From NCBI GenBank assembly GCA_002633025.1, contig NMRB01000599.1:68224-132223 (forward strand): a DNA stretch of 64,000 bases, read 5' to 3'. A program made the position numbers and the translations under genes. Each line of letters starts with the position of its first letter. Within the stretch, counting starts at the first letter, position 1. Positions 1-12,800 of this stretch are shown here, piece by piece. The notes below the pieces were generated by a model, which ran no database searches, was not told the DNA's origin, and worked only from the letters and a program-made list of their open reading frames with translations. This DNA comes from Notospermus geniculatus. Lineage: Eukaryota > Nemertea > Pilidiophora > Heteronemertea > Lineidae.

Positions 1-680
1 CGTGTTTCAGAAACCCGTGTTTTTCAGACACGGGTTTCATGAAGCCCGGCAATTCGTAGGTGTGACCGCAAAAAAACCGGGGATTTTATGTAGTGTAACC
101 ACGGCTTATGACGATGTCTGCCAACTCCATGATCTGTTTTAGGCCGCTTGTTAGCCTACGCTTGTTGGGAAAATGTTGGAAAAATGTTGCCAGTGTTCAC
201 AGAGACTTTAAATGTAAAACGGCTCAGACAGAGGAATCTCTAAATTAATTGATGTACTTTTGCGACATCTGGGCTTCGTGACTGCTTACATGTAGCTCCG
301 AATTCTATGTCCCGCAGACACGACTTTCTTCAAGACAAAACAAGACAAGACAAGACATCATCCGATGTCATTTTCCTTTTGATGAACCGTTAATAAATAA
401 TAACCGAATTGAAGGCATACGACTAAAATGCGACGGAAATCCTTTCTAAGAAGGGGGCTCCGTTTGGCAACAAAGGAAATGCCGGATGTGCGCAGACAAA
501 AATATCGGGTAATTTGGTGTTAGTCTAGTTGAGTAAGCCTGATAATGCAAAAATAGCCCGTTAGTTAGTTATACCAGTCAGAGCAATACCAGAAGGAAAT
601 TCCTCCGGTTTTATATCACATCATTAACTTCTTTCGCCAAACCAATTTTTTTCTTCATGATTGTGACGTTTTGTTTTTAG

Positions 681-818
681 GAATTTCGCCAGACACGGAA
701 CTGCACTTTTGCCCGGGAAAAATCTACTCGTGTGGTAAGAAGAAAAGGTGCCTGCCGCGATCATCGATTTGTGACGGCCATGTTGACTGCGAGGGTGGAC
801 TGGATGAACTCAACTGCC
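681..818 (+). CDS. RXFP-like exon: LDL-receptor class A module
   Basis: Acceptor TTTTTAG at 674-680 and donor GTGAGT at 819. In frame (two bases completing a split codon, then 45 codons, then one base) it reads an LDLa module with six cysteines. The calcium-loop motif is CDGHVDC followed by DE and a final C. In human RXFP1/2 this N-terminal module is needed for signalling. It ends in phase 1, matching the next exon. Confidence 0.9.
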
Positions 819-3800
819 GTGAGTATAGATGATATTTAAATTAATCTCTCAGGTATGTACGCGTTCTTGAAAATTACGATGTATGTACGTGTAATAGAGA
901 GTTTCACAAAGCCCTGAGACGCCAGCACGTACGTCGGCACCGTACCTTTCTAAACTCCCACTTACCTGTCCCATTCCTGAACTCGAAGAAATGACTAAGC
1001 CCTAAGTTGAAGATAATGGGGTGGGGGTAAAGAATGACAGCGTGCTATATCTTCAACTGAGGATTTGGTCATTTTTTCCATGGACCCCCCCCCCCCACCC
1101 ACCACTTAACTGTCCCATTCCTGAAGTTGCAACTTCAGGAATGGGACAGGTAAGTGGGGGTTTAGAGTCTGGGGTCCCTTGCAATCTCGTACCCAGAGAT
1201 TAGTTACGCTTGGCCGAGGTTGGATGTCGCTCCACTAGTCTCTGGAGACTGCTACGGACTACTTCGGGGTTTCCAAGACACGCGTACGTCACAGTTTTGT
1301 GTATAGTATGTCACACTGCAATTATTTCAATGCGTCTGCAGTCTAAAATTGCATATGCTACAAATCGCACGAATTGCGTGAAGTACCCAGCAGTCTCCAG
1401 AGATTAGTGGAGCGACATCCAACCTCGGGCGAGCGTAACTACCCGGTAATCTGTGGGTACGAGTTTGGGGTTCTTTGTCAGCCCTCCGACAGCGCATACA
1501 ATGTACTTTGTGTGCAGTTTAGAAAGGAGCGTAGTGCTGAGAACCTCTGACATTCTCGAGATGCCTTTTAGGCCTGGCTATACTGCAAGCGATTGTCGTT
1601 ACGACCAATAGTATGTGAAAAGCGGAGTATTTTCTTCCGATTCGAAACAATGTTTCGGGCATTTCCCGCTTTAGGCTCTTCCGTAAACTTTCCACAAACT
1701 TCGGCAAAGTATTCCGGTAGTTATGATGCAAAGCGAATATCCCCGGGCAACACACACCCACAACTTACCTTCATAGAACTCGTTGTGTCATCCTTGCAAG
1801 CGCACAATTTGCGTCTAGATAATCTGTCTACATGTAAAATCTTTTCTGGTCTCTCCAACTGAAAAGTGCCTGAGGAAGACCCCGGTTGCAAATTTTTTTT
1901 CCCAACCAGTATAGATTCCTAAGCAGTATATCCATTACGAAATGAAATTTACGAAGTGAATGGTGGGTTAATGGTTTGGTCAGTGTAAGGGTTAGGGTAA
2001 GGGTTAGTGTTGGGAGTAGTATGAGGATTAGGATTAAAATTAGGATTAGGATTAGCTTTTGCTATATAGGTTGGGAAAAAAAAGTTGGTCGTAATGGATA
2101 TATCAGTTGGGAAAAAAAATTCGCACCCCGGTTGGGGTCGAAAATTCGCAAGTTTCTGGAAGTTGACTTCTTGATATTTATCACTTTGTGTGTCAATTTT
2201 GTGCTTTCTTCTTTGGATACATGTAAAAGGAAATTCTAATGGCAAACCCATCTGTGGAACAATGCCAAGGATTCCATTGTTTGAACACACCATATAGACT
2301 CTTATAGTTATACAATGCATCATCATCACTCCCAGAGAAAACAACGGGGAAACGCCGGAGATGCTTTACCGGATGTCTGGAGGTCCAGTCATCCTCATTT
2401 GCGCATCTTTTGCACGGTATAGTTCTGGCCAAAATCCATATTGTCTTAACTCATGCTGCAGGCCCGTAGTACCACAGGGACTTGACGCGTACGGGGTATG
2501 ATGTTGTCAGCCCCCACGAACAATGCCCCGGCCCGAGAAAAAATATAAAAAAAAATATATAAAAAATATTTTTTCTCGGGCCGGGGCATTGTTTATGGGG
2601 GCTGACAACATCATACCCCGTACGCGTCAAGTCCCTGTGGCCCGTACAACTTGGAAAACCGCCTTACTGCGGCAAGAGTCTCTCACTGGCTTGGTGTTGT
2701 GTATTGCCGCCTTATTCTTCTTATTTTCTACATATAAGTGAGTTTTGATTTGACATTTGATATTTGTTGCACCTTTCACATCACTCAAAAAAGAACATTG
2801 TTGTTTATCTACAACAATCGCCGTGTTCTCTCTACGGCAGTGAAGACCTTCACTGTTCTCTAGTTGTGGAAGGCAACAAAACGCTGTAGTATTTTTTTCC
2901 ATTGTTGACACGGTGAATCGGCTAATTTCGGAAGTCGAGCGAGCACTCATGCCCACAGCGAGGCCGAACAAAAAACCGAACAAAAAACCACAAGATCACT
3001 TTTTCTCCCGAACTATTGCAAACCTTTACCATGTATCGTACCTTCAAGGCAACGAAAGAAAAAAACTAAATACACACTAAGGAAAATCTGAGAGGTGGTA
3101 TGGCGTAGATGGATTTCTGGGGGCTCTCTTTAAAAAAATGACGGTGTAACATATACAAATGTTCCCCGCTTTTCAGTGTTTTCCTTCTTTGTATTGGGAA
3201 CGTAGTGACAATAGACCGATATAGACCATGACTGAGAAGTACATGTACATACAGTAGAGGGGAACATTCACTGACAGAAACGCTGAAACATATAAATGTT
3301 ACACTTGTTTGGCTTTCCGACGTAAAATAAATTTCGTTCACTTTTTGCACTTACTATTTTTTCAGGAGATAAGTTTGACGACGAATATTGGAATAGGCGG
3401 TATCGTAAACGTCCCGATGCCGATCGTGAGACGGAGAAAGATGCCTGTGGTAAGTTCAGTTTTGGCGCCAATCATGCCAGTGTTTGGTGGGTCTATACCT
3501 ATGGCCAACTGAACACTGGGGACGAGTGTATGTAGCACCTGATGTCTTGATTAAATATAGACCCAGAAATCATTGCAATCTTTCGTAGAGAATTGCCGCC
3601 ATCTCTTCCCCGGTACCACACCTACCGAATAGGAAGGTGTGGTGGACGCCATATCGTCCAAAGACGCCGAAAGTCAATTCCGAGGATACTGGCGCCGGAT
3701 TAGGAAAAGGAAGTAGTTCAAGCCAATCAGGCCTCATGGTCTTCCCATAATTGGGTGCAGACACGACTTAGTCGTGGTGTCTGCTTCCGGAAACATACCT

Positions 3801-6800
3801 AAATATGGACAGCCTAAGGGGGAACTATACATTAAGCAATCTCATCGCATCCGACACCTACGTGCAGTCTGTGGGTATAGTAACATGATACAATTGGAAT
3901 TACCGACTCGCACCGTAATTTTTCGATTTCATTATTAATCTAACTATGTCTGAAGCCTGAGGTCACTCTAGACGGATAATCGACACTATAAAGCCAGTAG
4001 GACATCAGGCGATATCCCAAGCGATCATTCCGTCAACGATCTTCTCGCCACCCACCGCAGACGAGGCAATGTCGGGTTCGGTATTGTTTGACAAATGGGC
4101 AACATCACCGGTGAGAAGATTCCACGCATCTCTGTCCAGCGCACACCCACACCTGGCGTCAAACAGCCGATCGATCGCCTGGTGTGCTGCTGGCTTAGAT
4201 TTCTGGCTGTGTTACCTTGTATTATTATACTTGTATCTCATCAAAATTTCCTATTTTGATATCATGATATTGACAAGTTGAATAACAGCTTTTCATTCTG
4301 TGTGTTGGCTGGTCCGTTAGTCCACGGCAGCATTTCCATTATTTGAATTTCAAGGCGTCAGGTGCATCAACGGGCCAGTTTAGTAGGATAGGTACCCCTA
4401 GGTAAATATCCGGGTCGGTAACAAAAAATGTCATATCTGTTTTCTGTTCATTATATGGACAGGAGTTTGTTAATGTATTTTTTTTTCTGCAACAAGTTTC
4501 TAAATCATCGAAAAATATCGACGGATATTTTTTACGGTTTTTTGCTTTCACGCTGGAATATCCTACATAATCAGGTCTGCAGTTTTTATCATGTGTGATT
4601 TCTTGCCTCTGGCATGTCTGGATTTATCGACAGCAATCTTTATATAATTAAACTAATTACTGAACTCAAAAATGAAAAAGGTGTACCTCAATCTCGTACC
4701 AACACCTGCTAATTAGATGTACTAATTCGTAATCACCTACCTACATTGTAGAAGTACAATTTGAAGGAAGAAAGATGAAGTAGGCCGTCATTGAATTCAT
4801 GATTCAAATCAAAAATGATTTTACTTTCATAATTTTGATAAATGGTTCGTTAGTACGCTCACATTAATGCCTTAAGGCAACATATCGCTGATTTTATTAA
4901 CCGGCGAATTCGCAATCAATCATGATTATTTCCATATCTGATCCAATCATATCAGAATGCCGTCACAAATCTAATCTTTGTTTCTATTTTCAAACTCACT
5001 GTGCACTGGCAAAAGTCATTTACCAGCAATAGAGTCAGGAGAGATGTTGGAAAGTCAGGAACAGCCCGATAGAGAGATTGCAACTAGTGGCCAAAGCCCG
5101 TGGAAACAGGTGGCGAACGCGGAAACCGGTCTAGTTAGTCCAGGTGTAACGTTTTTCACTGTCCCCCTTTTGCCAATGCCTCCCAACAAAAAATCGTCGG
5201 CTTAAGCTGCGATGACAATGATAAACATGATGTTTCTCTGTTTTTGAGTGTCAGCCAAACAATACAGTGGGCGTTGGCATTCTCAATCATTACATCTCCT
5301 GCCTTTAGACATACTTCATCGCATCCTGAGTCTGTAACCGCATGGCCGATGACAATATCGGACGGAAGCAACACCATTTTCCGCAGGATGAGCTGCGGAG
5401 AGTTAAAAACAAGATTTCAAATGCCCAGAACACCGGATCTACCTGTTCTCAATTCAAAACTGCGAATTGCAAAGTTCAGTGGAGGAACAAAAAGAGCCGT
5501 TGTAGTCAAGCAACCTACACTGAAAGAATTGCGAAATCTCTTCGGTGAAATCAGTAAACAACAACTTTTGTTGTCACGCAACTTGCACTAAAAGAATGGC
5601 GAAATTTCTTTGATGGAATCAAGAAACATTACTGTTGTGGTTAGCAACCTGCACTAAAAGAATTGTGGAATTTCTTCGGTGGAATCACTGAACAATTAGC
5701 TATTGTGGTCATACAAAAGCAACCTACACTCACCAATAATAGAATTGTGAAATTTCTTCGGTGGAATCAATAAACAATAGTTCTTGTGGTCAACCAACTT
5801 GCACTGAAACAATGTTGCTGTGGTCAAGCAACCTTCATTGAAAGATTGTAAAATTCTCGTCGCCGGAATCCACAAACAACAGCCGTTGTGGTCAAACAAA
5901 CTAGATGAAAAGAATTGCGAAATTTCTTGAACGGAAGCAGGAAAAACCAGGTGCTGTGGTCAAACAACCTAGATTAAAATAATCGCGAAATTTCTTCGAT
6001 GGGATTTGGAAAAAACAGCTGTAGTTTTGGTCAAGCAACCTACACTTTAAAAAGGACTATAGTGCAAACAGCCCAATCAAGCATCTTAGACTGAAAGTGA
6101 TCAATAACAGAATGATATCGTTCGTCGTCTTGATTAACCGCACCAATGCCTTTTTCTTCGGTCTAATCAAAGCTTCATTAATCAATGCTTCATTGAATTA
6201 AGGCCAGTGTGAAATCTATTGGCAGTGGCTTTGAGAGAGCTTTCAAATTACTTCCCTTAAGTTATCTCCTCCGGGTTAATTGGAGACCGAAATCTAATAT
6301 TGTACGTCAAAGATATCCGTAGCTCAGCTTGGAATCTATGCGAGGTAATTGATGATAGTGAATAGCCGGATAATTTTCTACTTTTTTGTGCCTTTTATAA
6401 GATTTCGTGTGAGATACACGGAGTCACGTAACCACTATCAGCTATCAAGGCCCAAATCCGCGAAGTCTCTCCTTGGCGTCTTTTCCTAGCTTTTTGGGGA
6501 TCTCATGGTTTATGGGATCAAATATCTTTTGATGTAGCTGTTTGGGTTTGAACTCGGTCGACATGGCGAGGACATTAGTGAGGTTTCGCCAATCTGACGA
6601 AACACGAAGTACCAAATACGAAATATGACTTCATTTCCATGACGTAATATATTTCAGGAGATGGTTGGTATGAAACATCGCCTGCTGCAAGGGCGTCTTT
6701 AAGCGTATAACGTTAGACAGATACGGTGTATATTAAATTTTGAAATTTTATCTTTCGTTTCGACTTCGTAGATACGAAGTGGAAATTTAAAACTTCAAGA

Positions 6801-9800
6801 TGCAGCATAACTCTCTCGGTCTTACATGGCATACTAAAAGACGCACCGGCAGCAGGATTTGTGGTAGCAAACCGTCTCCAGAAATACATTAGGTCCTGGA
6901 AATGAAGTTGAATTTCGTACTTCGTGTTTCGTCAGATTTGCAAAACCTCACAACTATTCCGTAAACAGCCGATCGCGGTCATTAGCAGTGCCCTCACCCC
7001 TTCCCGAAAATTGCACCTGTAGGCCTAATCGAATTATCATTGCTAATCAGGAACCTGATGATTAAGCGCTAGTTTCATTAGGAGGCTGCTTTCGTTGGCG
7101 TAATGGATGCTTTGATGAAGCGACGATTGGATTTCCCAAACGTGCTGTCCGGACTCACGCAAGTCCCCCCGGCAGCGATCTAGTGATATAAAGATACATG
7201 CGAGTCAATGAATGTGACATTGGGGTACGGCAAACGCCGATCGGTATATACTGAATGCAATCAGCGGGAAACAGACCACGCTGCCCACAAACACAATGAC
7301 GATGTCGTCGACATTGGGGGCATCTACCAACGTCAGTCGTTTCACTTTCACCATCATGTCTACTAAACTCCTCCCGCATTTTCAAACCGCTACCCACTGT
7401 GTTACCGGTGCTCTGAAAGTGCTTCAGTTGATGCCATCCTCAAAGTAGGACTAACAGACGGCGTTAGCTGTCCGATTCGGGGAATCCTCGCTTGGAATCT
7501 GGAATCTGCCGTGAATATGAATATACAGTGTGCATTTTGAACACGTCGAGTATCTTAGCCAATCAGAAAATGTGTCACGGCAGTGTCGGTTAAAGCTGTA
7601 ATGATGGCTCATTGGATTCCTCGTCAAACAGCGCCGTCTATTGACGATCCTTCACTTTTGGCGCCAATCATTCCAGTGTTTAGTAGGGTTATACATGTAC
7701 CTGTGGCCAACTGAACACTGGGGGCGAGTGTACATGTCTCCATAGTAAAAAAATCGCCCGACCTAATTTTGCCAGAGTATGTACTTACTCCCTTTTCTGC
7801 ATAAAGAGGTCAGTGCGAGTAGGCCACTGCCAGCAGACACACAATGCTCTGTAGGTCACATGGATCATAGGCCCTATAGGGTTGGCCCATTGACCACCCA
7901 AGCGCCACCGACATAAATGAAAATGTGCACCCCAAGTGGAAAAAGAGATGTCAGATCGTGAGCCCAGTGTCCACTAAGACAGAAGATAGAAAATGACTCT
8001 GGCTAGTTTTAATAAAAAGTTAGGAAAAGAAATCGGCCAATGTGGAGGTGTTCCAACGAAGCTCAAGTTTCAACCCTGCAGGAATATCGACAGTGTTTTG
8101 TGAAGTTAGAGGAGACGCTAATGCTGGGCTGCGTTTTTCGCAAATGAGCAGCAATCGCATTTCAAACAAACCTGCTTGCCCACTAACGCCTTTAGCGACG
8201 TCACAAGGAAAGTGTCGAAATGCTACTTACTTGAGGCAATACATTATTTACTATTTCGCACTTTCATCTCTCGGGGTCCAGCTTTGACCAGTTCGCAGAT
8301 CGTTCAAGCGTGGGTTTCAGTTACCTGATTACCCCTGACCAGAAGTACATCGCAGACGCCCAGGGGGATACGTGTCGACTTAATTCTGCCGTCAGCCTTT
8401 CTAAAGCAATGAAAGGTGGACACCCGAAACCACCGTCAGTGGTAATATCTGAGCATGTCTCTACACGGAAGACATTAATGTCTTCCTTTTGGATTATGGC
8501 TACCAGAAATGATGCTGACAGGAACTCTAACCAGGGACGCGATCGGGTAATCATTTCGCAGATCCTTTAGGAATTCCTCCCAGGGTTCCTGGTCATTACG
8601 ACGACCATACCGAACAGCACCGGCATGACAGGCTGGCCTCGAGAGATGCCGGCCAATTTCTTAAAAGCTTGATGGGGAAGTAGTGAGACTGACAACCATT
8701 ATGACCTGCTCTTGTACTTGCTCTTAGTCTTGTTTGTTTAGCCTTTTCCGGTTTAGCATTTCGTATACTTGACTCTTATCCCTCTACATCAATGAACAGC
8801 TCCACTGAGTGGAATTGACCATTAATTTTACTATATACCTTCAGTCTAGCCTTAACTTTTCACCTCGCCAGTGCGACCATCATCTTACTGAATGTAACTT
8901 ACATGTAACTGTCCTGACGAAGCCGGGTGCACCGCCGAAACGTCGACATCTGAAAAAATACGTCTTCAATCACACTTTCGCTTTCATATTTTTACTTTCA
9001 GTTGTTCGTTCATAACTGTGTTATGTATGGTGAATCACTCCTGTTTCTGAATGTACATTCAAACCACATTTTTTTCTGTGTGTACTGTAGGCTACACCTG
9101 TCAAGTAATTTTAGGTCTAAAGCAACCGTCGATGCTGGATTAGAACTAACGTGGTAAACGGTTTTTGTAGGTTTGTTTGGAGAAATTGGTAGGTTTTTTT
9201 AGACAACCACGCAGAATCATTATGCAGGTTTGCGATGCCCAAACTTTGCGAAACACTGAAAAAGTCCCCCAGTATAGCTAGGATAGAAGACAGGTGTGAC
9301 AGGAATCAATGTCCTAGGAAAGAAACACATTTCCGCTATTAACGCTTGAAAATGTCAAAACGATTTCGGTCGATGCCACTTCAGCGTTAGGACGCAATCG
9401 ATCATTCTTTGGAGCAGACGACAAGCTCTATTAACTCGATGACGTAAACATTTGCTTCACCGATTCGATCCCATCAAAATACCGATGGCAGAGCAACCTG
9501 TGCCTGCTGGCGGGTCGATTCCACTGGTCCTCGTCCTGTCGGGTGAAAAATCTTCGATAATTAACCAGAGAGAATCGATCAATAAGATATAGACGAAAAT
9601 GGCGACGGAAGGAAACGTTGCCAAAATGCAATAGGTAAGGTAAAGTGGTACAATTCTAGCCCTGTGAGTATACATCTTCTTGCAATGCTGGCCATTTTTC
9701 CACTCAGGGGCTGGAATTGTACCACTTTACCTTATTCGGTATTCGGATCAAAGGGGGGGGGCCCATTTTCTCGACAGACTCCCGACCTCCGCAAATGGTA

Positions 9801-12800
9801 CCTATGAAGAGAGCGGATATCCTACCATGTGCCAAACGAACATGTCCAGGCATCCTCCTTGCAATTACTTGCAGGAAGTTCCTGCGTAAAAAATGATTGG
9901 TCTTCGCCTACAGCCACTCTCAGTGACCCCTGTGATGATAATAGCAAGTTTGGCACTAAAAGCCATCCCGCGACCGTGTCTACCAAGCTTCCGTCTGACC
10001 GATGCAGGGACAATATGTTGGAAAAAAACTATCGCCCACTTTAATATCTAATCATGGTATTTTTCACCCGCCGGATTTTCTCCACCCGTGATAAAAATAA
10101 GCTGAACTTGGTGCAAATAATATTTTTCTTTGCCGTCCTTTTAGCTCTTCAAGACCCGCCGGCCATCTGCGACTGCAAGGGTACACGCCTTTACTGCAAC
10201 AACAGGGGACTGAATGAAGTACCTGAGAAGATGCCGCCAAATACCACAGTGCTGTAAGTACACCCTGTTTTTATTTTACGCTTTCTAAAAAATGTATTTG
10301 TACACTGGCAAACTTTCCCAAACATCATTTTTCCAACATTCAGAATAACAACACCAAGGTTGTATACCCTCCAGCATATTTTAAAATTCCCGCGCTTTCT
10401 GCGGAGATGGGAACCGGAATCGGAAGTAAGAGGGAGGAGAGCGAGACAGCCATTTTGTGTAGTCACGAGGCTATAATGATACTCGGAGAATTTGTGAATA
10501 AATCAATCATCATCGAAAAATGAAACGCGTTCATCGAGACCCCATCCCCATGCCCCCGTAGAACAGCATATAACACGATGTTGGACAAAGGCTGTCTAGA
10601 GTGTACAGCGGAAATGATTTTTTCAACAAGTTGATCAAATGTTGCAAAATAATTTGTTGGCAAGTGTATGCCGGTCAAAAGATCGACGGTGTTGCTTAGG
10701 AATGTTGTTCAAATGTTGGAAAAATGTTGCCACTGTATACAGGCAGCTGTTGTGGTCAGTAATAAAGCTTGGAATGAAACGTCGATACGTCGAGAAAATG
10801 CGACGGAAAGCTAACTCCGCACTCCACATGCTACCTTGGAATCAAAACGGATTTTGGTCAGTTCCTCTTGGCTACCGATAGGAATTTGACCGTCATCACT
10901 CCTTCAACTGAATAGTGTGAACAGATGGAGGATTATGATCACAAAATGCCAAGACGAAGTCCTTCAGCTTTCGACTATACATCAAAATTGGATATTCTCC
11001 TCAACGGACACACCTTTGACCTGAACAATCGATCGGCTGAAGAGCGTGTTCCCCCATCTCAGATCTGACGAGTTCTATTGAAAAAGGAGCTTTGCCATTT
11101 CTATGAGAAGACCGTCTCTTCTAAAGTGGTCTGATAAATTGGTCGTTCCAAACCACCTTGATTGGATTGACTCAAGTAACATATAAAGGATCACGTCCTG
11201 TCGCGACAGGTGATGGGCTTAACGTAAGCCGATTGATGAAGTAGAACGATCTCTAAATATCCAACAAAAGCATCAAAAGACATCAAAAGGGGAGCGGTCA
11301 TTAAAGTTGATGGCTTGTCACCAGCAAAGCTGCTTTCTCAAGCGGTATCTTTCGGGTTACTCTCAATGCTGTTACACTTCCTAAGTTGGTTGCCGTGCGT
11401 ACGGAAAAAGCTTAGTGCCTCTCTCAGCGTGCTGGTTCCAAACAAAGTATTTTCCTACTGCAGACTAGCCGGCAAGGAAGTTTGAATCGGCCCTGAAGAT
11501 TTATAAAGGTTAACCTCGCAGCCTGAAACAACACCCTCGATAAATTCGGGTCAAGCTGTTTACGTTCCGATATTGAGAACCCTTGTAACATCATTAATGC
11601 GCAACGTGTATCAACAGGATCAAGTGGACGGAATGTTCACTTGATACACAAACATCGGAAACCTTTAACATGTATAAGGATAGATTACCCAATAAGGCCA
11701 ATAAGCCATTGGTCACCCAATGACAAGACGCCTTGGCTCATATCACACAGCCACTCGTTCGACTAGGTCGACGGACGGACCATATCAGATTTCGTTTCCG
11801 TTCCGTACAGGTGTGACAGGAATCGGCGTCCTAGGAATGCAGCTCCTTCAAACAATAGCCCGCTATTGTAAGGTTATATTCGAATGGTCATGATCTCTCT
11901 AGCCATATGTTCTAATCCCTCGATGAACAATAAGACGGAACTTTGATTTCAGGGTGACTTGGATTCCTTTCACACCTGAAAACGCCTCGGCTGATCGCCA
12001 CACCGATATCGTGTGTAGGTGGCTGGTGATATGCCCGGCGACGAAATCAAACCAATTTGATCATCGCCGGCAAGAAGATTCCACGGATCGCTGTCCAGCG
12101 CACACCTGGCGTCAACAGCCGATTTTGCTCGGTGGCGATAAGACCGCTTGTGATATCGCCCTCACCTCGTCTGCTGTGCTGCCCGCTTGCACTGCAACAT
12201 CTTGCCAGCAATGGAGTAAAATTCATCCAAAAATCTTGTTTATGAAGTTGAGGCTATCCTTAGTCAACGAATTAGAGAAATTGCAATTTCACCAAGTCGT
12301 ATAGACTAACAATATTAGACCCATGGGCCTACTACCTATTTGAGCGAACAACCGTCACCGAATGGCAGCAGTATTTCATATGTATGCAGGGACTCTGATA
12401 AGTCACCCCTCGACATCAGTGACTACCCGAGGTGATATATTCGTTTATAACGAGCGACTCTTCACTGTTCTATATGCAAACGGCAGACTCTCTGTGTATA
12501 AAAAGTAATTGAACGTCTCATCGTCTCCTCCTAATGTCGCTAAAGAGATATCATGGTACAGTGTGCGCTTGACTAGGCGACTGAAGGAGTCATCAAACGG
12601 CTGAATGGCCCTTGTAGATTTTGAGATAGGAACGGAGGTGCCCGGTTAAATCTTCGACCGTCTTGACAGATTGAGTCTAAGATCTCACTCTTCAGTATGC
12701 TACAGCTGCATTACGAATGAAGGCGCTCCTCCACCTGGAGAGGTTTTTTTTCGCGAGTTGGCACTGTATAGACATCCTGCGAAAGTCGGCCATGACGAGT

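Larger units (their letters stand above)
819..3365. other. RXFP-like intron 1: what it holds
   Basis: No exon found. Contains foldbacks at 950-1165 and 1186-1463, a split dispersed repeat with an inserted MITE (about 1865-2230) and a large hairpin at 2462-2646. The rest (2650-3365) shows nothing I recognise. Confidence 0.6.
3450..10144. other. RXFP-like intron 2: what it holds
   Basis: No coding exon seen. Contains dispersed repeats at 3453-3535, 3995-4195 and 7648-7740, a degenerate tandem array at 5495-6052, a foldback at 6579-6950, a retroelement-like tail motif near 8915-8960 and a hairpin at 9630-9736. Segments 4200-4960, 6060-6570, 6960-7640 and 7750-8900 show nothing identifiable. Confidence 0.5.

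Noticed and set aside
1984-2057. Interstitial telomere array
   Set aside because: The TTAGGG-like words are few and irregular and lie inside a MITE. They do not show a chromosome end or fusion.
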